DNA of 64,000 nucleotides from Psychrobacillus antarcticus (lineage in GTDB: Bacteria > Bacillota > Bacilli > Bacillales_A > Planococcaceae), in assembly GCF_029533155.1 (NCBI RefSeq), contig NZ_JAIZDB010000002.1, positions 124,001 through 188,000 of the forward strand, in the 5' to 3' direction. Positions 26,875 to 35,512 of the stretch are shown here, piece after piece. Position 1 is the stretch's first letter. Every line of letters starts with the position of its first letter. A program made the position numbers and the translations under genes. The notes beneath the pieces are model-generated. The model was not told the origin of the DNA, did not search any database, and saw only the letters and a list, made by a program, of their open reading frames with translations.

Positions 26875-28344
26875 ATGAAAGAAAATACTATAAAAGTAGG
26901 ATGGAACTTGGAAAATACTTATACCAATCTTCCAGATATACTATTTACAGCCATCGATGTAAATCCTGTAAGTAATCCTAAATTAGTCCTATTAAATGAT
27001 GGATTAGCAACTTCACTTGGGCTAGATTCTAAAACGCTAGCAAGTAAGCAAGGCGTGGAAGAACTGGCCGGTAATCGCGTAATAGAAGGTGGTATACCTT
27101 TAGCGCAGGCATATGCTGGCCATCAATTCGGAAATTTTACTATGTTAGGTGATGGAAGGGCACTACTACTTGGAGAGCAAATTACTCCTTCAGGTGAGCT
27201 TGTTGATATACAGTTGAAGGGCTCTGGTAGAACACCGTATTCTCGTGGGGGAGATGGTCGGGCAGGGCTTGGGCCAATGTTACGCGAATATATTATTAGT
27301 GAATCTATGCATGCGCTTGGTATTCCAACAACTCGTAGCCTCTCTGTAGTTACTACAGGTGAGGATATTATGCGAGAAACCGTACAACCGGGTGCTGTGA
27401 TGACGCGTATTGCAGCGAGTCATATACGTGTAGGTACATTTCAATTTGTTGCAAGATGGGGTACTATAGACTATCTTAAAGCTTTAGCAGATTATGCAAT
27501 AGAGAGACATTATCCAATTCTAATGGATAAAGAAAATCGTTATCTTCTATTCCTTCAAGAAGTGATTGAACGTCAAGCTGCTTTGATCGCTAAATGGCAA
27601 CTTGTTGGTTTTATTCATGGGGTGATGAACACAGATAATATGACGATCAGTGGCGAGACAATCGATTATGGCCCTTGTGCGTTTATGGATATGTACAACC
27701 CAAAAACTGTATTTAGCTCTATCGATGCCCATGGTCGTTATGCATATGAAAATCAACCGAATATTGCTGCTTGGAACTTAGCAAGATTGGCGGAGAGTTT
27801 ATTGCCTCTTATTCATGAAGATCAGGAAGAGGCTGTGAAACAAGCCCAAGAAGCGATGACAGCTTATCCGGAAACATATGAGACTTACTGGTTAACTGGG
27901 ATGGGAAATAAGCTAGGGATATTTAATCTAGAAGAAGAGGATATTTGGCTAATTGATAATTTGCTTCGACTTATGGAGCAATATGACGCAGATTATACGA
28001 ATACATTCCGCTTATTAACTCTTGGTAAAGTAGAAGATACTGTTATGTTTGGCAATAAAGAATTCGATCAGTGGCATGAAAAGTGGCAAGCTAGACTTGA
28101 AAAACAGGATGTGTCTGAAGAATTTATCCAGCAACTGATGCAAAAGAGTAACCCAGTTTTTATTCCACGAAATCATCGTGTAGAAGAAGCACTTAAAGCA
28201 GCTGTCGAAAAAGAAGACTATCGTGTGTTAGAGAGTCTTCTGAAAGTAATTTCTAACCCTTACGACTATAATACGAGCTATATGGATTATATAGCTGTGC
28301 CTCCAGATACTTCAGGACCGTACAAAACGTTTTGTGGTACTTAA
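26875..28344 (+). CDS. selO: SelO-family protein adenylyltransferase (YdiU)
   Basis: Pseudokinase-fold enzyme that transfers AMP to protein Ser/Thr/Tyr, linked to redox stress in the family. Motifs: [60 protein letters not shown], then HGVMNTDNM and DYGPCAFMD, which supply the catalytic and metal-binding acids. The C-terminus ends CGT, a Cys near the position of the terminal Cys or selenocysteine of other SelO proteins. Length is 489 residues from the ATG at 26875 after GAAAGGAAG. Stands alone between two terminators. Confidence 0.93.
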   Translation: MKENTIKVGWNLENTYTNLPDILFTAIDVNPVSNPKLVLLNDGLATSLGLDSKTLASKQGVEELAGNRVIEGGIPLAQAYAGHQFGNFTMLGDGRALLLGEQITPSGELVDIQLKGSGRTPYSRGGDGRAGLGPMLREYIISESMHALGIPTTRSLSVVTTGEDIMRETVQPGAVMTRIAASHIRVGTFQFVARWGTIDYLKALADYAIERHYPILMDKENRYLLFLQEVIERQAALIAKWQLVGFIHGVMNTDNMTISGETIDYGPCAFMDMYNPKTVFSSIDAHGRYAYENQPNIAAWNLARLAESLLPLIHEDQEEAVKQAQEAMTAYPETYETYWLTGMGNKLGIFNLEEEDIWLIDNLLRLMEQYDADYTNTFRLLTLGKVEDTVMFGNKEFDQWHEKWQARLEKQDVSEEFIQQLMQKSNPVFIPRNHRVEEALKAAVEKEDYRVLESLLKVISNPYDYNTSYMDYIAVPPDTSGPYKTFCGT

Positions 28345-28358
28345 TGATAAAGTAAGAT

Positions 28359-28398
28359 AAGCCTGTAACGCATTCAAGATTACAGGCTTGTCTGATTT
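28359..28398 (+). terminator. selO terminator
   Basis: AAGCCTGTAA / TTACAGGCTT with an 11-nt loop; the tail is GTCTGATTTTTTG, so the T-run is a few bases removed. Confidence 0.7.
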
Positions 28399-28541
28399 TT
28401 TGTTTCAAATTTATATCAAATAAGCATAGAAAACATATGGCTAAATAGAATCCTTCTTGAAACGAAGCTATTTTTTCTTTAAGATTATAAAATGAACAAT
28501 TTTTAGTCAATCTTTTTATTAAAAGGGAGTTTTTCAAACGC

Positions 28542-29402
28542 ATGCAACCGAACAAATTGGCGGATACGATCCGTAGAGTAATTTTAATCGTAATAGGAGC
28601 AGCAATTGCAGGTTATGCACTAGAAGCGGTACTAATACCAAATTCTGTGATTGATGGAGGAGTAACAGGTATTAGTATCATGGGTACCTACTTATTTGGG
28701 ATCCCACTTGGGGCATTGCTATTTGTATTAAATATTCCATTTGTATACATAGGATATAAACAAGTAGGAAAAACCTTCGCAATAATGGGTAGTATTGGTA
28801 TAGTATCCTTATCTATTTCAACCGTGTTAATGCATCAAATTGAACCAATTCTGAGTTCAGAGGATCCCTTATTAATAGTAATATCTGGGGGTGTTATGCT
28901 TGGAATTGGTATTGGAGTTGTCCTTCGTAACGGTGGCGCTTTAGATGGCTCAGAAGTTTTGGCAGTACTAATTTCTCGAAAAGTACCATTTTCAGTAGGA
29001 GATATCATTTTATTCATTAATGCATTTATTTTCGTAGGTGCTGGTTTTATTTATGGATTAGAAAGTGCATTGTACTCAGCAACAACTTATTACATAGCTA
29101 AAGTTGTCATTGATGTTATTCAGGTTGGTCTGGAGAGTTCAAAATCTGTTCGTATTGTTAGTGACAATTCAGAGGAAATTGGTTCTGCTATCCAGGATCG
29201 CTTAGGTCGTGGTGTTACTTACTCAACTGGTAGAGGTGGATTTTCCAATGAAACAATCAATATTGTCACATGCGTAATTACTCGTATGGAAGAAAATAAA
29301 CTTATAACGATTATTAAAGAATTGGACCCTAGTGCTTTTGTTGTCATTACAGATGTAGCAGAAGTAAGAGGCGGTAGCTTCAAAAAACGAGATATTCACT
29401 AA
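28542..29402 (+). CDS. YitT family membrane protein
   Basis: Polytopic membrane protein of unknown function (286 residues) with five to six N-terminal helices (GAAIAGYALEAVLIPNSVID; GGVTGISIMGTYLFGIPLG) and a cytoplasmic C-terminal DUF2179 domain (DRLGRGVTYSTGRGGFSNE; ITDVAEVRGGSFKK). RBS AAAAGGGAG precedes the ATG. Bacilli carry several paralogs. No operon partner; it ends in a two-way terminator facing the small minus-strand gene. Confidence 0.88.
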   Translation: MQPNKLADTIRRVILIVIGAAIAGYALEAVLIPNSVIDGGVTGISIMGTYLFGIPLGALLFVLNIPFVYIGYKQVGKTFAIMGSIGIVSLSISTVLMHQIEPILSSEDPLLIVISGGVMLGIGIGVVLRNGGALDGSEVLAVLISRKVPFSVGDIILFINAFIFVGAGFIYGLESALYSATTYYIAKVVIDVIQVGLESSKSVRIVSDNSEEIGSAIQDRLGRGVTYSTGRGGFSNETINIVTCVITRMEENKLITIIKELDPSAFVVITDVAEVRGGSFKKRDIH

Positions 29403-29453
29403 AATAATAAACCCGTTAAATGAGCATTGATAGTCATTTAACGGGTTATTATT
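29403..29453. terminator. Bidirectional terminator
   Basis: AATAATAAACCCGTTAAATGA pairs with TCATTTAACGGGTTATTATT with one bulged A and a 10-nt loop. A/T-rich ends on both sides suit termination of the yitT-like gene (+) and the small gene on the minus strand. Confidence 0.8.
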
Positions 29454-29462
29454 ATGCAGAAA

Positions 29463-29684
29463 TTATTTTCTTTTTTTGTTTCCAAGATCCTTTAAAGAAG
29501 CTTTTTTATCCACTACTTTTTCAAATTCTATTTGCACATAGAACCCATTTTCTCCTGTTTTCTGGACACTAAGTACTTTACCTTTTCGACCTTTGATTTT
29601 TAGCTCATCATCTACTGCAGGAATTTCTCTCAATACTTGAGTTAAAACTGTTATATTTTTCTCCATAAAGTGAACTGCATGCAT
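29463..29684 (-). CDS. Small hypothetical protein
   Basis: 73-residue basic protein (KIKGRKGKVLSVQKTGENGF; C-terminus KDLGNKKRK). The middle looks like a small beta barrel of SH3/KOW type, but I do not recognise the family. Two in-frame ATGs exist; the upstream one at 29690 is only 2 nt from the AAGGGG ribosome site, the one at 29684 is 8 nt away and is preferred. It diverges from the riboflavin leader. It may be an ordinary conserved Bacilli protein. Confidence 0.6.
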   Translation of the reverse strand: MHAVHFMEKNITVLTQVLREIPAVDDELKIKGRKGKVLSVQKTGENGFYVQIEFEKVVDKKASLKDLGNKKRK

Positions 29685-29788
29685 GTCCATTTCCCCTTTA
29701 TTTATAATGTTAAATCTATGTATTTTATGATTTTTTGAAAGATATAGAACTTCTATATTAGAAATAAGAAGTCTGAATTCCTTGCAAA

Positions 29789-29830
29789 TAAATTATTTAA
29801 TTGCTATCCTGATAGCAATTAAATAATTTA
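29789..29830. repeat. Perfect 20-bp inverted repeat abutting FMN riboswitch 1
   Basis: TAAATTATTTAATTGCTATC, two bases (CT), then the exact reverse complement ending at 29830; the riboswitch P1 stem starts at 29831. A weak promoter can be drawn across it (TTGCAA 29783, 16 bp, TATCCT 29805). It could be a 5' mRNA hairpin, an operator, or a remnant of an excised element. Confidence 0.8.
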
Positions 29831-30061
29831 TCCTTCGGGGTCGGGTGAAAGTCCCAATCGACAGTGAGAGAGAAATCTTAAGCCTGTGAGCCGTAAAACG
29901 CATGATTTGGTGTAAATCCAAAGCCGACAGTTATAGTCTGGATGGGAGAAGGAGTAGGTCGCTTATTGTAGAGGTTTTTTAGTTATGCTCAAAACCGGAA
30001 CAAAAGGGCTTATTAAAGTACGACTTCTCTCGCATCCGTAAATTTTGGGTGCGTTTTTTAA
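29831..30061 (+). promoter_or_regulatory. FMN riboswitch 1 with terminator platform
   Basis: Aptamer 29831-29953 carries the conserved RFN signatures TCGGGTGAAAGTCCC, ATTTGGTGTAAATCC, AAGCCGACAG and AGTCTGGATGGGAGAAGG, with P1 formed by TCCTTC and GAAGGA. The platform holds a terminator CGCATCC...GGGTGCG plus T6 (30033-30061). CTTCTC and CATCC at 30024-30037 can instead pair with GGATG-G-GAGAAG of the aptamer, giving an antiterminator when FMN is low. No gene follows before riboswitch 2. Confidence 0.95.
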
Positions 30062-30072
30062 TTGAATAACTT

Positions 30073-30285
30073 TCCTTCGGGGTCGGGTGAAAGTCCCAAT
30101 CGACAGTAAGAGAGAAATCTTAAGCCTGTGAGCCGTAAAACGCATGATTTGGTGTAAATCCAAAGCCGACAGTTACAGTCTGGATGGGAGAAGGAGTAGT
30201 TCAATGCTTTTTGAAAGGTAATGACAAAAGGCTTATTTGAATCTACCTAATTTTCCTCCGACACCTTTGTGTACGGAGTTTTTTG
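30073..30285 (+). promoter_or_regulatory. FMN riboswitch 2 with terminator platform
   Basis: A second aptamer exactly 242 bp downstream of the first, with only two base changes over the 127 nt 30073-30199 (G to A in CAGTGAGAG; T to C in GTTATAGTC). The platform differs: terminator CTCCG...CGGAG plus T6 (about 30255-30284), and complementarity to the aptamer 3' end is shorter (CTCC with GGAG). It directly precedes ribE. Confidence 0.95.
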
Positions 30286-30343
30286 TTTATAGAGAGTATA
30301 AAGATGCTCACTTAAAATATTTTCATTAAAAAGGGAGGATTAA

Positions 30344-30979
30344 ATGTTTACAGGAATTGTTGAAGAGCTTGGCACAATAAAGAACGTTCAAAAAAGTGCT
30401 AGCAGTATGCAACTTGTTATTCGGGCCCAACGAATTTTAGAAGACATAAAGTTGGGAGATAGCATTTCAGTAAATGGTGTTTGTCTAACAGTCATTGCGT
30501 TTTCGCAATCCGAGTTTACGGCAGATGTTATGCCAGAAACGTTTCACGCAACTACAACCAAATTATTAAACAGTGGGTCCGCTGTAAATTTAGAAAGAGC
30601 AATGGCAGCAAACGGTCGATTCGGTGGACATTTCGTTTCAGGACATGTGGACGGAGTCGGTACAATTTTGAAGAAGCGTCCTACAGCAAATGCAGTTTAT
30701 ATTGATATTAAAATACCCGAAGAAGTCAGTAACTACTGTATTCCAAAGGGATCTATAACGATTGATGGAACAAGTTTAACGATCTTTGAAATATCGAAGT
30801 CTGTACTTACTGTTTCACTTATTCCCCATACAAATCAAGAAACAGTATTGGGTCAGAAAAATGAACGTGAATTAGTCAATTTAGAATGTGACATGCTAGG
30901 AAAGTATGTGCAACAATATGTTACGAATAAAAAAGAATCAACTATTACACAAGACTTTTTACAGCAGAACGGTTTTTAA
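30344..30979 (+). CDS. ribE: Riboflavin synthase alpha subunit
   Basis: Dismutates two 6,7-dimethyl-8-ribityllumazines to riboflavin. Two tandem lumazine-binding domains: the first starts MFTGIVEELG with SVNGVCLTV, the second contains GRFGGHFVSGHVDGVG and KGSITIDGTSLTI. Length is 211 residues, normal. RBS AAGGGAGGA precedes the ATG. It is the first gene after the tandem FMN riboswitches. In B. subtilis ribD precedes it; here there is no room for ribD. Confidence 0.96.
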   Translation: MFTGIVEELGTIKNVQKSASSMQLVIRAQRILEDIKLGDSISVNGVCLTVIAFSQSEFTADVMPETFHATTTKLLNSGSAVNLERAMAANGRFGGHFVSGHVDGVGTILKKRPTANAVYIDIKIPEEVSNYCIPKGSITIDGTSLTIFEISKSVLTVSLIPHTNQETVLGQKNERELVNLECDMLGKYVQQYVTNKKESTITQDFLQQNGF

Positions 30980-30991
30980 GGAGATAATAGC

Positions 30992-31630
30992 ATGCTAAAC
31001 ACTATAGAAGAAGCAATTACAGATTTGAAACAAGGAAAGCTCATTATTTTAGTAGATGATGAAAACCGCGAAAACGAGGGTGATTTCCTATGCTTAGCAG
31101 AATTTGCAACACCTGAAAATATTAACTTCATGGCTACGTATGGTCGTGGGTTGATTTGTATGCCGATTCATGAAGAAATCGCAGAGGAATTGCAATTACA
31201 TCCTATGGTTACTCACAATACTGATTTTCATCAAACGGCATTCACTGTGTCCATAGATCACGAGAGTACATCTACAGGTATTAGTGCATTCGATCGTTCA
31301 GAAACAATGCTGCAAGTTATTAATCCAAAAGCAAGTCCACTTCAATTTAAGCGACCTGGACATGTCTTTCCACTGATTGCAAAGCCTGGTGGTGTATTAG
31401 AAAGACGTGGCCATACAGAAGCTGCAGTTGATTTTGGAATGCTATGTGCATCGGCAAAAGCAGGTGTAATTTGCGAAATTATGAAAGACAATGGATCAAT
31501 GGCACGATTACCCGATTTACTGGAGTTTGCAAAGCAATTCCAATTGAAAATTGTAACGATCGAAGAATTATCAAGTTATCTACAAATATTAAAGCTAGCT
31601 AAGGAGAGAACAAAATGGTTAAAACAATAG
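30992..31630 (+). CDS. ribB: 3,4-dihydroxy-2-butanone 4-phosphate synthase (single domain)
   Basis: Converts ribulose 5-phosphate to the four-carbon precursor of lumazine. The motifs [36 protein letters not shown] and [10 protein letters not shown] are intact. Bacilli usually have a bifunctional RibBA of about 400 residues; this one stops at 212, just after the synthase domain (…ELSSYLQ), in a short Lys-rich tail, and no GTP cyclohydrolase II sequence follows because ribH starts inside its end (16-bp overlap). GTP cyclohydrolase II must therefore be encoded elsewhere or be absent. Confidence 0.93.
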   Translation: MLNTIEEAITDLKQGKLIILVDDENRENEGDFLCLAEFATPENINFMATYGRGLICMPIHEEIAEELQLHPMVTHNTDFHQTAFTVSIDHESTSTGISAFDRSETMLQVINPKASPLQFKRPGHVFPLIAKPGGVLERRGHTEAAVDFGMLCASAKAGVICEIMKDNGSMARLPDLLEFAKQFQLKIVTIEELSSYLQILKLAKERTKWLKQ

Positions 31631-32079
31631 AAGCAAATTTGATAGGTACAGATTTAAAAATAGGAATTGTCGTAGGTCGTTTTAATGATTTCATCAATGC
31701 AAAATTAGTTGATGGGGCAATTGATGGATTAAAACGTCATGGAATAGCAGATGATAACATTGAAGTAGCTTGGGTTCCTGGTGTATTTGAAGTGCCATTT
31801 ATTGCGAAAAAGATGGCTGAATCTCATAATTACGACGCCGTCATTGGACTTGGAACAGTAATTCGAGGAGCTACTACTCACTATGATTATGTTTGTAACG
31901 AAGCAGCAAAAGGAATTGCACAAGTAGGTTTACAAACTGGAGTACCGGTTATTTTCGGTATTGTTACGACAGAATCCATTGAACAAGCAATTGAACGTGC
32001 AGGTACAAAAGCCGGAAACAAAGGATACGATGCAGCTATATCAGCAATTGAGATGGCAAATCTTTTAAAAATAATGTAA
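31615..32079 (+). CDS. ribH: 6,7-dimethyl-8-ribityllumazine synthase
   Basis: Condenses the ribB product with the ribitylaminouracil to give lumazine, forming icosahedral or pentameric assemblies in the family. It shows [11 protein letters not shown], the substrate-binding [25 protein letters not shown] and the phosphate-binding [10 protein letters not shown]. Length is 154 residues. RBS AAGGAGAG lies in the ribB end, and the two genes overlap by 16 bp. A perfect terminator closes the operon. Confidence 0.97.
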   Translation: MVKTIEANLIGTDLKIGIVVGRFNDFINAKLVDGAIDGLKRHGIADDNIEVAWVPGVFEVPFIAKKMAESHNYDAVIGLGTVIRGATTHYDYVCNEAAKGIAQVGLQTGVPVIFGIVTTESIEQAIERAGTKAGNKGYDAAISAIEMANLLKIM

Positions 32080-32095
32080 CAACCGTGTGATAGGT

Positions 32096-32138
32096 AACAA
32101 AGCCATTGACCAACATGAATGGTCAATGGCTTTGTTCA
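32096..32138. terminator. Riboflavin operon terminator
   Basis: AACAAAGCCATTGACCA pairs perfectly with TGGTCAATGGCTTTGTT around ACATGAA. Confidence 0.88.
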
Positions 32139-32164
32139 TAATAGGTGTGCTAATGCTAAAGCAT

Positions 32165-32494
32165 TTATTCTAAAATTTCTTCGATTCGAATATTAACTAG
32201 CTCATCAGTTTCGGTCGTATATTCAATTATTACAGAGACTCCAAATTCTTTGTCACTTTCTTTTAACCATAGCCTAAACTTTTCGATGGTAGAATTTTCT
32301 TTAGATTTACTTCCTACATGGAGGTAGTCAACAATACTCGCATTTGGATATTTGGATTGAGTTTCTCTCATAGCAAACTGTCCCCACTTCGCATATGCTG
32401 GTATTTCTTGTTGTACAGGAGCAATTGTTGGTATATGTGCTGAAATTGATAGAGTAGGAGCAATAATTCCAAATGCAATCATTATCTTCTTCAT
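32165..32494 (-). CDS. Secreted DUF3889-type protein
   Basis: Exported protein of 109 residues with an N-terminal signal-like segment (KKIMIAFGIIAPTLSISAHI) and a body starting PAYAKWGQFAMRETQSKYPN, the pattern of DUF3889 (B. subtilis YqzG-like). The domain reads like a small PepSY-type fold with an IVDYLHVG strand. RBS AAAGGAGATGAC precedes the ATG on the minus strand. Function unknown. It runs toward the riboflavin operon and ends near the shared palindrome. Confidence 0.72.
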   Translation of the reverse strand: MKKIMIAFGIIAPTLSISAHIPTIAPVQQEIPAYAKWGQFAMRETQSKYPNASIVDYLHVGSKSKENSTIEKFRLWLKESDKEFGVSVIIEYTTETDELVNIRIEEILE

Positions 32495-32696
32495 ACTAAT
32501 GTCATCTCCTTTACTTTAGGATGTGTCATTCGCTGGAAATCATTCTATACCATGTATGAATTAGCTCAACATGAATCCAGTACTTACATCGTTAATGTAT
32601 TGCGTTTCATATGATCAGAGCAATAATTCTGATAAATAATAAATTTGTACTATAATGAAGGATGAACAAGATTATTGAATTAGAGGGGGCAACATA

Positions 32697-33482
32697 ATGG
32701 AATTAGGATTAGCAGGAAAAGTAGCAATAGTAACTGGTTCAAGTAAAGGGATAGGTTTACAAACAGCACTTCAATTAGTACAAGAGGGTGCGAAAGTAGT
32801 TCTTTGTGCTCGCGGAGAAGAAAAATTAAAAGAAGCTTCAGCATTTATTAAAAGTGAAACTGGAACAGAAGTGTTAATAGTTCCTGCTGACATTACAAAA
32901 GAGGAAGCATGTAAAGAAATTGTGCAAAAAACAATAGATCATTATGGACGTATTGACATTTTAGTGAATAATGCAGGTACTTCTTCTGCGAATCATTTTG
33001 AATCAGTTGATACAGACTTATGGCAAACAGATTTAGACTTAAAATTATTTGGAGCGATACATACGTCGAAAGCTGTAATTCCTTATATGAGAGAAGTAGG
33101 AGGGGGAGCAATTGTCAATGTAACGGCAGTTTTAGGCAAAACACCACCTGCCAATTCTTTACCAACTACTGTTAGTCGAGCTGCAGGTATGGCATTAACT
33201 AAAGCGATGAGTAAAGATTTAGGAAAAGATAATATACGTGTGAATACAGTTTGCATAGGCCTGATCAGAAGTAATCAGATCGAATCTATGTGGAAAAAGA
33301 ATTCTCCAGAACTTACTTGGGATGAATATTCTAGAAATGTAGTTGGTCCTTCGATTCCACTCCAACGAATTGGAGAAACAGCAGAAGCGGCAAATGTCAT
33401 TACTTTCTTAGTGTCAAATGCAGCTTCTTATGTAACAGGAACATCTGTGAATATCGACGGAGGATCCGGTGGAACGCTGTAA
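32697..33482 (+). CDS. SDR-fold protein lacking the canonical Tyr-x3-Lys
   Basis: Short-chain dehydrogenase/reductase fold, 261 residues, with an intact cofactor motif TGSSKGIG and NNAGTS. The active-site region reads VTAVLGKTPPANSLPTTVS then RAAG where family members have Ser...YSASKAA: Tyr aligns with Thr and Lys with Arg. The C-terminal FLVSNAASYVTGTSVNIDGG is normal. It may be a redox-inactive or differently acting member of a divergent subfamily. RBS AGAGGGGG precedes the ATG. Monocistronic, terminator after it. Confidence 0.85.
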   Translation: MELGLAGKVAIVTGSSKGIGLQTALQLVQEGAKVVLCARGEEKLKEASAFIKSETGTEVLIVPADITKEEACKEIVQKTIDHYGRIDILVNNAGTSSANHFESVDTDLWQTDLDLKLFGAIHTSKAVIPYMREVGGGAIVNVTAVLGKTPPANSLPTTVSRAAGMALTKAMSKDLGKDNIRVNTVCIGLIRSNQIESMWKKNSPELTWDEYSRNVVGPSIPLQRIGETAEAANVITFLVSNAASYVTGTSVNIDGGSGGTL

Positions 33483-33491
33483 TTAAAATGG

Positions 33492-33537
33492 AACCCGAAT
33501 GAATGACCTTTAATAGGTCTCATTCGGGTTTTTTTAT
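33492..33537 (+). terminator. SDR gene terminator
   Basis: AACCCGAATGA / TCATTCGGGTT outer stem with an inner ACCT/AGGT pairing and a T7 tract. Confidence 0.85.
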
Positions 33538-33706
33538 GGGCAATTTATCGTTGAATACAATTTCCAGTAATTTAAGCAGATATACGTCTAATATAAAATT
33601 AAAATGCTATTAAAAAAAAGAGTTTGATTATTGTGAAATTCTGGTAACATGAATGAAAGTACTGATTCCAAATACCTGATTTATAATACCTGTATAGGGG
33701 GAAAAT

Positions 33707-35506
33707 ATGACTTATAATTTGTATCTAGTTGGGATGTTGATAGTAGCGTCTGGTTGCTCCTTGTTCTTGGCATATCTTTGTTGGAACAGAAGAGAACTTC
33801 CAATTGCTATAAGTTGTGGTCTGGGTATGCTGACGGGAGCAATTTATACATTCGGATACTCTTTTGAGATTTTAAGTACAACCATGGAAGAAATCTATTT
33901 TTGGCTAAGGATTGAATATATCGCTATTCCTTTTGGTACAGTTTTTTGGTTTATTATGGTTCTGCAATATGTAGGATATCAAGCTAAAATACGCAAAGTG
34001 TTTGTTGTATTACTATTCATTATCCCTGCATTGATATTTGTATCATTTTATACGAATGAGTGGCATTATCTATTTTACCGAAGTATGTCTATTACGAAAG
34101 AGCAAGGCTATTCTTTAGTACATACTGTCAAAGGTCCTTTATATATGGTTCATGTAATATATGCATATTTACTTGTAAGCATCGGAATGTTCCTTTTAAT
34201 ACGGCTGTACAGGAAAGTATCTACTAATATGAAGAAACAAGTTGCGCTTATGATCATTGGTTCATTTGGTCCTTTTGGCTTTGCATTGCTTCATTTAATT
34301 GGTTTGTTTTCAATTCCTTTTGATCTATCTCCATTTGGATTTATTTTTTCAGGTATCTTTTTTGTGCTAGGTATTTTTCAATATAATATGATGAAATTGT
34401 ATCCGTTAGCTTTAAAAAAGGTGTTTGAATCTATGCAGGATGCTGTCATCGTATTTGACTTAGATAATAATATTACAAGATTTAACCAATCAGCAAGCAA
34501 GGTTATTACTAAATTAAATATCAGAGCTATCGGACAAAATGCTAGTAAAATATTTTCTCCTTATCCAGAGCTACTTGAAAGGATTATGGAGGAGCAATCT
34601 ATAGAAAATAAGCAACAAATTTCAGAAATTACAAAGGATCAATATTATCAAGTGCAAATGGTATTCATTAAAGACAATGAAAAAAGAACAATTGGAAAAA
34701 TGCTCCTGTTAAGTAACGTTTCAGCTGCGGTTCAAACAGAGAAAAAATTACAAAATAATGCAAAGCAGTTAAGTGAGCTTAATCAGTTTAAGGATAAAAT
34801 GTTTAACGTCGTTGCACATGATATTCGAGATCCTTTAGCGGTACTAGTTAATCTAATGGAATTGATGGATGAAGAGATTCACGGTAACTATGAAACCCGT
34901 AAAGAAATTGTACAGGAAATGAATAATCAATTAAAAAATACATTTACATTAGTTGATGGATTACTCGATTGGTTTCGAAGTCAAAAAGAAGGTATCCAAT
35001 ATAATCCAAAGGTTTGGGATTTATCTCAAATAGTTCAGTCTAATGTCAGCCTAGTACAGGTTCGCAGTGAAGTAAAACGGATACAAATAGAATCGAGTAT
35101 ACAGCAAAATACATATATTTTGGCAGATAAAGAAATGCTCGATTTGGTCATTCGAAATTTACTATCAAATGCCATAAAATTTACAGACTTTGGAGGTAAT
35201 ATACACATAAATGCAGTGTCTGAAATAAGTAAAATTATTGTCTCTGTAAGGGATACTGGTGACGGGATAAGCCCAAATCAAGCGGAAAAATTGTTCGAGG
35301 AAACATATCCTACTTCTCTTGATGGAACCGCTGGTGAGCGAGGAGTTGGCTTAGGGCTCTCGCTATGTAAGGAATTTGTGCATCTAAATGGGGGAGAAAT
35401 ATGGTTCGAAAGTGTTCCAACTAAAGGAAGTACCTTTTATTTCACGCTACCTATCCCAACAGTAGATTCCTCAAATATTTTGAGGAATGATAGAAGAGAG
35501 GAGTAA
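33707..35506 (+). CDS. Sensor histidine kinase with 7TM N-terminus and PAS domain
   Basis: Membrane sensor kinase of 599 residues. Seven hydrophobic helices (~8-225) fit the histidine-kinase 7TM sensory domain. A PAS-like domain (~235-335, ESMQDAVIVFDLDNNITRFN) follows, then HisKA with the phospho-acceptor His 371 in NVVAHDIRDPL, and HATPase_c with an N box (IRNLLSNAIKF), DTGDGIS and GVGLGLSL. The response regulator gene follows after 6 bp, so they are partners. The signal is unknown. RBS is TAGGGGGAA. Confidence 0.93.
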   Translation: MTYNLYLVGMLIVASGCSLFLAYLCWNRRELPIAISCGLGMLTGAIYTFGYSFEILSTTMEEIYFWLRIEYIAIPFGTVFWFIMVLQYVGYQAKIRKVFVVLLFIIPALIFVSFYTNEWHYLFYRSMSITKEQGYSLVHTVKGPLYMVHVIYAYLLVSIGMFLLIRLYRKVSTNMKKQVALMIIGSFGPFGFALLHLIGLFSIPFDLSPFGFIFSGIFFVLGIFQYNMMKLYPLALKKVFESMQDAVIVFDLDNNITRFNQSASKVITKLNIRAIGQNASKIFSPYPELLERIMEEQSIENKQQISEITKDQYYQVQMVFIKDNEKRTIGKMLLLSNVSAAVQTEKKLQNNAKQLSELNQFKDKMFNVVAHDIRDPLAVLVNLMELMDEEIHGNYETRKEIVQEMNNQLKNTFTLVDGLLDWFRSQKEGIQYNPKVWDLSQIVQSNVSLVQVRSEVKRIQIESSIQQNTYILADKEMLDLVIRNLLSNAIKFTDFGGNIHINAVSEISKIIVSVRDTGDGISPNQAEKLFEETYPTSLDGTAGERGVGLGLSLCKEFVHLNGGEIWFESVPTKGSTFYFTLPIPTVDSSNILRNDRREE

Positions 35507-35512
35507 TGCTTA

